A DNA stretch of 64,000 nucleotides from Antedon bifida. Lineage: Eukaryota; Echinodermata; Crinoidea; Comatulida; Antedonidae. The DNA is taken from contig OY727097.1 in the NCBI GenBank assembly GCA_963402885.1, forward strand, positions 3,596,001 through 3,660,000. The letters run 5' to 3'. Of this stretch, positions 1 through 11,600 are shown in pieces. Both the position numbers and the translations under genes were made by a program. Each line of letters starts with the position of its first letter. Position 1 is the first letter of the stretch. Under the pieces are notes generated by a model. It was not told the origin of the DNA, did no database searches, and was given only the letters and a program-made list of their open reading frames with translations.

Positions 1-1477
1 AATACTAATGACGCAAAAATATAATTTCTACAAAAAAATGTATTAAAAAGTAGCTAATAATATAAAAAAATCATGTATTCAAACACCCTATGTTTCCCTC
101 CAAAGTTTTACACTTTGTCTTACAGTATACACGTACGGTAATAATAAACCAATTTCACTATGAATTTAACGAGTGATTCATTTTGCTCTTGTCAGGAGTA
201 TTTGATGTGAAAACGTATGACCAAGACCAGAAAATGTCGTGAAAACAATTTATATAACACTTACATATTCACACATTTGATCATTTAAAGAGTAGTGGCA
301 AGATTGTCAAGTCTGCTTCAGTTGTATATCTTTTGATATAGCAGATTACAAATCTACATTATTTTATATATCAAGTATTTTTGAAAATATAAGTACAAAA
401 CTGAGATTTTAATTGAAAATTTCATAATTGTTTTGGAATGCCTTTATTGTTGGAAACATTCTTTTACTATGTTATTAAAGTGGAATTTATAATTCATGGA
501 CTCAAGTATAAGCCCATGGGCCTTTCAATGTTCTGTCGAAACAGGTTTTGAAAATATTACATAAAATAGTAGTGGTAGGTAAAGGTCTGACAATTGGATC
601 AATAAAGTACAATATATTTGACTTTTTTTTTAGATTAAGATACATATTATATACTAAACACTAGGATTCGGTACTTTGCTATATAATTGTCCGAAATTGA
701 TTTCTATGGGAGAATTGCTTTATCCGATTAAGTAAGATTAGACACAGAGTAAGTTTCTATGTACTGTATAGGAATTTGATATTGAATATTTATAAACATT
801 CCCTTTAATTGTATGAAAAAGTTCCATTTAATTTGATTAATTCATGTTTATTAAAGGGACATGTAAAGCAAATAAACAAATGAATGAAAAATAAATATGA
901 ACACTAAATTACAAAATATATGTAATTAACAGTCAATTCAATTCTTGACGCTTGAATGACTTCAAATAATATAAGTGTGTCGTAGAGTCAATGCTTAGTA
1001 ATGCAATGAAAATTATATCCATTCATTCTCTTACAACAAGTAACATTAGATGATAATTTATGATTCACTTGAATATTAATCAAATTAAAATAATAGGGGA
1101 TCAGCCTCGCTCTTATTTGAGATCACAGAAACATCAACAATTTATGAAATATTAATAAACAAACAAAATGAACAAAACACTTTGATAAACATGCATGCCT
1201 GTTGGGGCTCACCCCGAGCCTACTGTCATGTACAGTAGGTACTGTACATCGATAGCAAGATTTTGTTTCGGAACCGTGACGAAGGACGTTAAATCATGGA
1301 AATAGATTTCCTCCATGGTTAAATCCACCTAACAAGTCCCTATGATGTACAGTGTATACTGGGCTAATACTGTACGCATTGTAGATTTAATGTTTTGCAA
1401 AAACTACCATCCTTCATCTCTCTATTATTACTTCAGTACCATCTATAGTAACTTAACTTCATAACTGTGTAAACTTA

Positions 1478-1629
1478 GGCTCTGTCTACACTATCAAACT
1501 AAGTGTGATGTGCCCAAATATGGTAGTGATATGTCCAAATATGGTAGTGATATGACATCATGTCCATATATAGGCACATAACATTTTTTTGTCACATAAA
1601 TAAAGTTTGATAGTGTAGATAGAGCTTTA
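1478..1629 (-). mobile_element. Family A foldback element
   Basis: Both terminal repeats are present (TCTGTCTACACTATCAAACT and its complement). The interior is in the CCAAATATGG...CCATATATAGG orientation. I define family A by TIR AAGCTCTGTCTACACTATCA, TA-like insertion sites and the CATATTTGGGCA interior. Confidence 0.88.
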
Positions 1630-2329
1630 AACAAATATTGTGATATTCTCTGAATACATTATTGTTCTTGCAAGTGACTGCAATTAGTGAGAGAAATTTG
1701 AATAATTGCTACAATAATTCTATCACTATAACAGATATGAAATGGCAGCTATTAAACTGTGAAGCTATTAAGTTTTGCATTTCAATGCGATATGAACGCA
1801 AAGCTTTCACCAAAATACTGTCTAGAGGTTGACCTTTGTTGACCTTTCAACGAAGTAATACAAATTAAATTTTGATGTTGATTTTCTCTCTAAATAGACT
1901 ACTATATGTGAATTTAAGTGTAATAATTAAATAGATACTATTTATCAAGATTTGTATTTGATGGCAATTTCTATCGACTACCAAAGATCCTTGATGCAAA
2001 ATTTAATGAATTTAAAATCATTAATTGTTTTAGACACACTCTTGAACTAATGCAATGTAAATACTGTGATACTCTGTACTACTGTAGCAGTTTCCCATCC
2101 AATGGATGGGCACCATCTAATAAAATCTCTCTGATTGGTCTCGGAAGGAATAACACCAAACTACCCCGACATTTAGAAAATGGACCTGTCCTCCATTGGT
2201 CACCAGTCATATTAATTTGAGATTGGGATTTATGATTTTTATTACTGTCCCTTTAAGAAACGAACAACTCAAAATTGTATCGAAAAAGATTACATTTTTT
2301 ATAAAAAAAAAAGTGGGATAAAAAAAATA

Positions 2330-2560
2330 GGAAAATCTCATCCTGATATATAAATAGGAAAATCCCATCCTGATATAAATAGAAAAATCCCATCCTGATA
2401 TATAAATAGAAAAATCCCATCCTGATATATAAATAGGAAAATCCCATCCTGATATATAAATAGGAAAATCCCATCCCTGATATAAATAGGAAAATCCCAT
2501 CCTGATATAAATAGGAAAATCCCATCCTGATATAAATAGGAAAATCCCATCCTGATATAA
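2330..2560. repeat. Minisatellite with 25-27 bp units
   Basis: About nine copies of GGAAAATCCCATCCTGATAT plus TATAAATA, differing by one TA step. All long open frames here are artefacts of this array. Confidence 0.93.
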
Positions 2561-2603
2561 TAGCCTTCAAGTCTAAAAGAAATGAAATAAAATGTATAAA
2601 TAC

Positions 2604-5600
2604 CTTTAATTTCTGGAGGACTGGAACACTATTGACGTCATTTACATTATCAAGTTTCTTTAACAATATTGAGTGCACTTCGTCCGTTACTAAACCTACA
2701 ATTACAGAGAAAGAAAATTAAATTAGCATTCTATCATTATCAACAACATTATGATTCCATCATCACTTCCATCATGATGTCTATAAATAAACACCCATTA
2801 CAATTACTAAATTTAGGTCATGTGCTGCTAATTTTAGTTATTAATATTATAGCAAGACATTTGATCACGGCTTAATATTTAGAAGTCACCCAGATGTTTT
2901 TAAAATTTACAGTTATGGTTTTACCATAATTCACAATGAACTACAGTTAAAACATCATTTGGAAATGTATTTTAATATATTATTACTTAGATAATTCTTT
3001 AAAATATTTATATCATTATTTTTATGGCATAATCATCATGATTTTTAATAAAGGGGACTCACATACTGTATACTACTATACTATTAGTATAATTATATTC
3101 CAAATGAATTCCAAATATTCCAGTACATTCAGTACAGTTGTTTGGTCCTGAAGTGTCCCCTTAATAGGAGTTGTACTGTCATAGTACAGTTGAGTTTTAT
3201 ATAGTCATTGTTACCTGTACTTATTTAGACCCTAATTTGGCAGTGCTAAAAGTATATCTATAAAATATATTCCAAATATTCCGGTACATTCAGTACTGTT
3301 GTACTGTACTGTTGGGTCCTGATGTTGTCCCCTTAATAGGATTTGTACTGTCATACAGTTTTATAGTCTTGTACTTTTTACACCCTAATTTGGCAGTGCT
3401 AAAGTATTCATAAAACTGGTCATTTTTTTTAAAAGACTCAAAATTCTCAAACAAATCCCTGCCAACAACATAATGGTATGTTTATTTATTTATGTATAAA
3501 TCAGTCTGACATGTCCAGGAGTTTCATCATTAGCATACAATACAACATCACACAAAAGCTTGCTCACAAATCATAGTCATACGGTATATTACTTTTGATC
3601 AAAACATAACATTTGTGTTGCTCTAAATTTGCTTCAAGCCTGTAGTTGTTGTCTTTTTGTGTTAGTTCACCAGTCAGCGTTTCAATTTTTGTCTGTTGAA
3701 GCTCAAGTATTACACATATGAAACGCCATCAGTACGTGCCGAAATATTTATCTATGTTTTATTTTAAAAGGTCGATAAACACAGTCTAGGACCTAGACTA
3801 TTCAAGATTGTATTTGATCAAACTACAGTATAAATGTATAATGTATTCCCAGAGTGTAAAAACAGTAATCCAAAGTATAAACTGCTTTAATAGGAAATAA
3901 ATATTTCCATTAATCTGTAAACAGTGTAATTTCATATGAAGTCTTTGGAGATTTCTTTAAGTGCATTTATGAATTTTGAATTAGGTACTGTATATACATT
4001 GATTAACCCCACATTCATCAAATCTCTTATAACTTTAATCTAACAACAGCAAACTGAGCTCGTATTGATAGGATCTTATGTCTGGCTGTGATAAATACCA
4101 ACAGTACTATATAATGTACATATTTTCTGCGGTGTGCTTTGTCTGTTAAGGGGCCCGGAACTGATTGTGTCGCAGCCACAGATAAACCCTTTGATCTCCA
4201 GAGCTCAGCATCCTGTTGTTAGATTGCCTTGTTACTGTAGTGTCTAACACGTACCATCCAGCTCTTGTGATAACTTGTGCAGTTTGTGCATTGGGCAGGT
4301 TTCGCAAACGATATGTGTCTTGATATTGTTCATGGCCGCTTGGAAACTTTGCTTCAAAGTAATTAAGATTTCACCAACCTTTAAAAACAAAAATGAATAC
4401 AAGTTAATAAAAGTCATCATACGTGCCAACATCTGAAGTTAAAAATTGAGACGTGGTTGTTTTTGAGCTCTTGAATCAAATTTCTAAAAGGTGTCCATAT
4501 CCATCACTGCCCTCTATTTATTATCAAGACAAGGAGAGACGAGAAGCGCAGTGTGAAAAAAGTAAATACATTATGACCGCAGATGGTTGTACAATGGCTA
4601 ATGTCGCAAATTCTCTTGTGTTTGTTATATTTTATTGAACGAAAAACAACAATAATGCATCAAAATTCAGTAATCAATCTTCGTTATTCGGGAGAAAAAG
4701 TGGAAAACTGGGAGCACAAACAAATCTAAAATATGGGAATCTTTCGGAGTCTCTGTTATGTATGTTATATTGTTTTACAGTCTTCAATCTGCAATGGAAA
4801 ACCCCTTCAACAGTAAACATAAAACATAATTACAGTCAGTCAATACTAATTTCAATTTACATTATTTATAATTGTCATTCGATTTAATTCAATTGTGAAC
4901 AAATTAATGAAAACCAAGAAATATAACGGGTGAATGAAAATAGGTTAAATCAATAAAATATTAGCTTCGTTTAGAAATACAGTAACATCAAAATAAACTT
5001 GATACAAATGGTCAATAATCAAATGTAGCCTTTGTAGCAGTAAAGACAAGAAAAAAAACAATTACGATGGAAAACATCTGGATTTAAACTAAATGACATT
5101 TAGTTTTTTTTTTTTAAAGAGAATGGCATTTACTGAAGGGTAAAGGGTTAGGGCAATAACATGGCTATTCTTGTTTAGTTAAATAAAACAGTAACTGCAT
5201 GCTAAAGTTTGCCTTGGAAACAGTTCATATTGCTCTTGTGTAGTTTGTCAATAAAAGTAGGTTAATTCACCAATCAATGAAATGAACCAATCTTTGATGA
5301 AAACTAGAATAGAATCTAATATCATTGTATGACATTTACTAGTTAGTAATATATCATTGAGAATAGCTGCATAATATTCAAAGTTGATCATGATCAAGTT
5401 CCTCACAATGTGAACATGCAACTTTGTAAAAGACTGATGTGCCAAGCTAAACATGGTATACAGTAGCACAGATTAACTGGTTCAACAAGCCCGTAGCCAG
5501 CTAGCCTGAAGTTACAGCACTAACTAAACTAGCCTTGCTCATGATGAGAAAAGTTCACATTAAAACTTGATCATGATCAACTAAGTGCTTGTGAACATAC

Positions 5601-8600
5601 AGCACCATTCTCTATAATGTTTTAAGCATTTTAATAACTGTTTAAACATGATATTCATACTTACAACAGGCTCTGACTGGCACTTGAACACATAACACAT
5701 GTAACTGCCTTTTTCTCTACAGATGAAACCAAAATATGCTGGGTGTTTTATTCCCTATAAGAACAAAGTTATCAGATGTAAATGTCATGTCATCATAACA
5801 ATATCAATTTAATCTTTGGTTTTCATTCTTTTTCAATAGATTCACCATCTACAGTATGTGCTACATTTGAATATTTTTCAAATAGTGTTTAGTGTTTATT
5901 TTATTTAAATTACCATTTGAAAGCAATAAAGTTGTTCATCAAACTTTGAGATTGATACTTTAGTTGTAGTAAAAAATGTTGCATTTAAAAAAAAAGCAAG
6001 ATTTTGCATCAGAATGGTAAATGAAAGGAGATGGTAATTGATACAATTAATAAACTACAAATAATAAACTGCGCATGTGAATTAACTATTAGCAAGTCTA
6101 CTCCATTAAGTTCATTATTTGAATTATTTGGTCTGAAAACCAGACAGGGCACATTTTATTAGTCAAAAAATATATCTGTTTTGATATTAACTGTAGATCA
6201 TAATCTGCCTATGTTATTGTTTCCTTTGATGACAATACAAGTCTACTAGTCTATATTTGTGTATACAGTAATATGGGCATTTCCTATTCATTTCATTACT
6301 TCCTATACTACAGTATATAAAGGTGCAGTCATTATAATTTATCAGTAAAAACATGTTTGCGAGAATACTAATCGACCAAAGTAGTACACTGTATTCAAGG
6401 ATGAGGGATGGGGCAGAGGAGCGGAGGCAGACACCTTTATATACAGAGGAACTCGGCAAAAAATATTATGCATGGATGTCCTATTTAGCCTATTGTAGTC
6501 TGTACAATATTTGTGACCAAAGGACACAATACTACACGATGTGCGCAGGCATCAATCAATCAATCAATCAATCTTTTGATTTATATAGCGCCATTCCAAC
6601 ATTCAAGGCATCACTTTGCTCAGCTCAGAACTACACTGTACTATATAATTATTATACTGTACACTTTAGTTAATATTCACGGGAGTACATTATGTAACTG
6701 ACGTACGCGATAACCAGAGATGGTGATTGTACGTCACGGATACATATACAGATAACTACACTACTGTACACAATTGTACAGCACATATTATATTGTCTGA
6801 ACAAACAAAGACTCTTATCATATTACTGTGTCTTTCTTATCTGAAAAATGTTTTGGTCCTTATGAACTTTGTGGTTCAATATTCTGCAAAACAAATCACA
6901 ACCACAACAACTGTTATGTTACTTAAAAAGTTCAGTGACTCAATCATCAGACAACAACATGTCAGACACAATATATCCTACTTATACATTTGTTACTGTT
7001 TTTGTACTTATGGTTTTCATATTTAAAATTATAGTATTATATTAATGCAATGCTAAGGAGATATCTTCACAACCTAAAGCCCTATCTACACTATCAAACT
7101 TTATGTGACAAATAAATGTGATGTGCCCATATCATATCATGATGACGTCATATCACTTTTATCAAACTTGAAGTATAGACAGAGCTTAACAAAGGGTCCC
7201 CTTACAAGGGATGTCCTCAAATAGGGTTGACCATAGTGTTAAAATATAAACATTAGAGTTTTGATAAGCAGTATAATGTACTATATGACATTACATTGTC
7301 AGTATCCGTACAGTACAAGGAGTGGATGACACTTTTTGAATTGTAATTGTTTTCGTTGGTTTTTCATTTATCTGTTTTTGTATATCTCAGAGCAAACATA
7401 ATTTCGAGAGTATTATATGCAAATGACAATACATTTTTACCAAAGTCCTAAACAGTATGTTTCTATTTTAAAAGAATTACTGTTCTTGAAGTACTGTAGT
7501 TTAAAAAAAAAAAATATGTTTTCTTGCCAACAGAGAATTTAATCAGAAAACGTGTTTGATAATCAACAAAATTAATAGATGAACTGAAAATGAACTAAAT
7601 ACAATATTGCTTTGGGTTATTTGTAAATGTAGAAACATACAGCTAATCACACTACTTTGTATGCTACATTACTGGTAACCTAGGTTTCATGTCGCCATCT
7701 GTCACTTTCAATATGAATTAAAATTTAATAATTTATACATTCTCAATTAAAGTAAAGTGTGTCCACACACACACATTTGTTCAAGGTGATGGTATGATCC
7801 TAAAAACAAAATAAAAATATCTTTGTTCACACACAATTTTTGATGTTGCATTTTGTTTTTATTGTGTGTTTACACAATTGTTCAAAGTGGTATGACAAAG
7901 TTAAAATTGCTATTTTTTTTATTGTTGTGTTAATGACTTTGCCAACTCCGCCTACCAGAAATAAACAATTTGAAATCTGGACATCCTTGACGGGAAAACT
8001 TTCCAGTGAAACGAATGACGAGCAGATATGAGTTAAAACTACAACCAATCCTAAAGATCTGTCTAAAAGTGTAATGTGCCTAAATATGGTAGTGATATGC
8101 TTAAATATGGTAGTGGTATGACATCATCATGTCCATATATGGGCACATCAGATTTTTCCGTCTCATAAAGTTTGATAGTGTAGACAGAGCTTTATTTAGC
8201 AGCGGACATCACTATTGAAAGGGACTCTTTCTTGTGAGATGAATGAGGAGGAATATGTTTTAACACTACAAGTACAACCAATCTCTACTCAGGGATATTA
8301 ATGTACAGTACAGTATTTCTTACTGTAGCAACACTTTGTTGGGAATAGGGTGTTCTACCGGACACATTAAAAAAGCCTGCAATGTCAAAACTGACTGATT
8401 ATAATTACTAAGTTCTTCTCTAGACTTATTATTGAGGTTAGAAATGAGTAATGGTTAGTTAAAGATGCAGAATCTAACCCAAAGGCATCGTAAAGAGCAG
8501 AGACTGAGTCGGTTTTGAATGAAGAAGATCGCTGAAAATCAATAACGATAATGAATATGTTGACGTGAATGCCAATGGTAATTAGTCTATAGGCATGCAT

Positions 8601-11600
8601 TGCAATGCACGTACAGTAATAAGAAAAAAGTTGTCATGTGCTTAATTGTGGGTGGTGTCACGCAAATAGAAGGAATAGAACAGACGTCAACTTAATTTAA
8701 ACTATATTCTAATTTGAAAAAAAAGTCGTGGAAGTAGGAATACTGTGCCTTGCATACATTGTGTGTCATAGTTCAAATCAGACATACAATTAGCATTATA
8801 ACGTATAAGGTATTATTCATATCAACTTTTCATGCAACAGATTACTTTTCATTGGGAATATTAACTTAATATTATACTGTATAGTGTTATAACAACATGG
8901 TACAGGTATGATAGTGATACTGTGAAATTATGCAAGGATGAACAGATCTAGAATTTTTCAATTGATATTATTTGTCCATCCACCAGCAACTAACTGTATT
9001 AAGCCTTGTTTACACTATCAAACTTTATGTGACAAAAAATGTGATGTGCGGCTATGGACACGATGATGTCATATCATTAACATATTTGGGCATATCACTA
9101 CCATATTTGGGCATATCACTACCATATTTGGGCACATCACACTTTCTTTGTCAAACTAGTTTGATAATGTTTGCAAAGCTTTAAAGAGAAGAGGAGACTG
9201 AAGTTGTTATCAATTATTAAAAGTTTTTTTATGTGTCAAATTTTATGCTATTTGATTTACAGTACAAGAGTATAAAGGTTACTGCTGTACGATTAAATAA
9301 TATTATTAGGCTAAACTAATTAAACAAGAGAGTGCATGTCTACGGTTGAGTAAGCTCGTTGACGAGGTAGTCAATATAAAGACGCAATTACCTACAATGC
9401 AGTACTGTAAAGGTGTGAAATGTCAAATAAAGTCTACAGTTATACAGTTACAGTAGGTACTTGCATACAAAATACTGTATTGTCAAATGTCGGCAATACT
9501 GTAGGTGTTTAAAGCTCTGTCTACACTATCAAACTTTATCTTATGTGACAAAAAAATGTGATGTGCCCATAATATTAACATGTCATATCATTACCATATT
9601 TGGGTATATCACTACCATATTTGGGCACATCACACTTTTTTTGTAAAACTACAATAGTTTGATAGTGTAGACAGAGCTTACAGTAAGATGTGCCATGAAA
9701 TACAGTACCACATGGAAATACTCAACTATTAAAGAAAATTGAGTCAGGGATCATGATGGGTGTTTTACCTGATTACCAAATTGTAGGGGGTTTACTTTTA
9801 GTCTTTTTAAATTCAAACTTGAGGATGGACTCCTCTTGGGTGCTTTTACCTGTATTGCTCAAGAGAGGTCTCCACTGAATAGTAAATACCTATATAGTAA
9901 TATATACTGTACATTTTATATATTAAACATAGTTTATTCTCATGTGTCTACTTGCAGAATAAAAACTGTTATTCTATAGTTTAGCACTATCTATAATACA
10001 GTATCTCCCCCACCTCCAACAGTCCCAATTGCCATATTTAATAAAGTATTATTTACCTGTGAACAGAAGGAAATATCACAGAATCTTTTTGCCATCACGG
10101 CCGTTTTCTTTCCTGGACTGATCAACGTTAAGGTTTCCTTGCCGATCTGGAACAACATGGTTCGATTCTGTGGATTGTGTTTACGCATCAACATCGTGGC
10201 GATACTTAACTGTCTGTCAAAGTTCGGGACGCTGCCACGTTTTACAGGCACGTAGTGCCGAGCAGAACAATTACTAGCATCGCTGTTTGACCGCGGGATA
10301 CCGAATTCTTCACATTCACTGTCCGTTTTATTTGAATCTAGGGATTCTGAACTCGTATTTCTTGAGAGTACAGGTACATTCATGTCCGCTACATTTTCTA
10401 GATCGTCAAACGATTGTGATTTCTTTCCCTCGCCGACGCTATTCGACCTCGATCGTGATTGGTCTCCTGTCGAGTAGTGTCGACGCCGCCTATCAATGTA
10501 GTCCTCAATTTCATAATCTTTAAATTTACTGATAGCTTCGTCGATGAGAGAGGGTGGCGCTTTCTTGTGCGATACGCTGACCCTTCCACAGTATAACACT
10601 TCATAGCTATTACTGTTATCTACAATAGAGTCAGTATAAAATGGCAGTTCTTTTAACTGTGGGCTGTCGCTTTGATTGTACGATTTTCCTTCGACACTTT
10701 TCGCTGCTTCACGTATAGTTGAGTGGATTGTGCTCACCTAGGAAAGAAAAGAAGGAAGAGAATTTTAGTTTCAATGTTTAATTCAAGAAGTTTATAACAA
10801 TTAATTTGGTGCATGATAACTTTTAACTTTATTTATTAATTATTATTAATACAATTTACAGTATAGTATGTCTATTAATATTTAATCTTTTCTATTGTAG
10901 CTGTCATTTTTTTAAATTTTTTTTTGTCTGGCTGTTTTTTTGTAATTTTATTTAAAGTTTCATTTTGTATGAATATTTTTAAAATCATTGTAAAAGCTCT
11001 TTAGTATATATTTTTATATGCCTAATTTTTAAAACTATCATAAATACCTTTACTGTACAGTAGTATTTGGCTATATTTTTATATACCTGAATAACATTTT
11101 CTTTACAAATATACTTGCACAATAAAAATTATAATTTTTTACATGAAGTTTTATTGGGATAATTGACAGAACCATAAATTTCTCGGTTCAATATCCACTG
11201 AAGCGTGAACTAATATTTGTACTGTACACAGACTGTAGTGTTAGTACTTTAATAGTAGTAGGCACCCCTTTACTACTGTATTGCCACATATCAAAAACTT
11301 TGACCCCTATATTATATTGACCTTAATAATATGATTAGTTAAATAGATACAGTACTCCCAAATGTCAACATAAGATAATTTCAAAATTATAGATAATAAT
11401 GGATTGACGGTTCTCATATGTTATACAGTGTATACTGTACATTACTAGTAGCGGTACTTGAACTCTTTGGATACACCAATTTGGTGAAAAATGATATCAT
11501 CACATTGCAGGGTTTTTTTCGAAACTATATTGATTTTGTGTGTTGTCTATATATTTATTTTTTTAGAACGCACCGTGTATGAAAGTTGGAAAGGTATAGC

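Larger units (their letters stand above)
1..2603. other. Downstream intron of the TBC1D1/4 gene, no exon recognised
   Basis: No coding exon could be found left of 2604. The stretch holds one family A element (1478-1629), a minisatellite (2330-2560) and otherwise AT-rich sequence. It is inferred to be intronic because the reading frame at 2604 ends at a GTATTT donor without a stop. Confidence 0.6.
2690..4254. other. TBC1D1/4 intron
   Basis: Intron between the last two exons in the window. It holds a tandem duplication (3100-3413) and a fragment of foldback family G (4052-4240). No other coding signal was seen. Confidence 0.6.
5755..10056. other. Large TBC1D1/4 intron carrying repeats
   Basis: A 4.3-kb phase-0 intron. 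It contains four family A elements (7075, 8052, 9001, 9511), a short TCAA/ATCA microsatellite near 6550-6572 next to a TTTATATAGCGCC repeat word, and the candidate cassette exon at 8409-8531. The open frames in 6214-6700 show no family signature. Confidence 0.6.

Noticed and set aside
2207..2678. Overlapping open frames of 70-141 codons on the minus strand
   Set aside because: Periodic peptides (YLYQGWDFPIYISGWDF-type) are translations of the minisatellite. Only 2604-2689 at one edge is taken as a real exon.
6353..6701. Two overlapping plus-strand open frames
   Set aside because: No domain, no splice context, and they cross a TCAA microsatellite and an interspersed repeat word inside a TBC1D1/4 intron.
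9991..10056. C-terminal extension of the TBC1D1/4 exon 2 frame
   Set aside because: It is past the CAG/GTAAAT donor. The conserved sequence continues in the exon at 5754 (GIKHPAYFGF).
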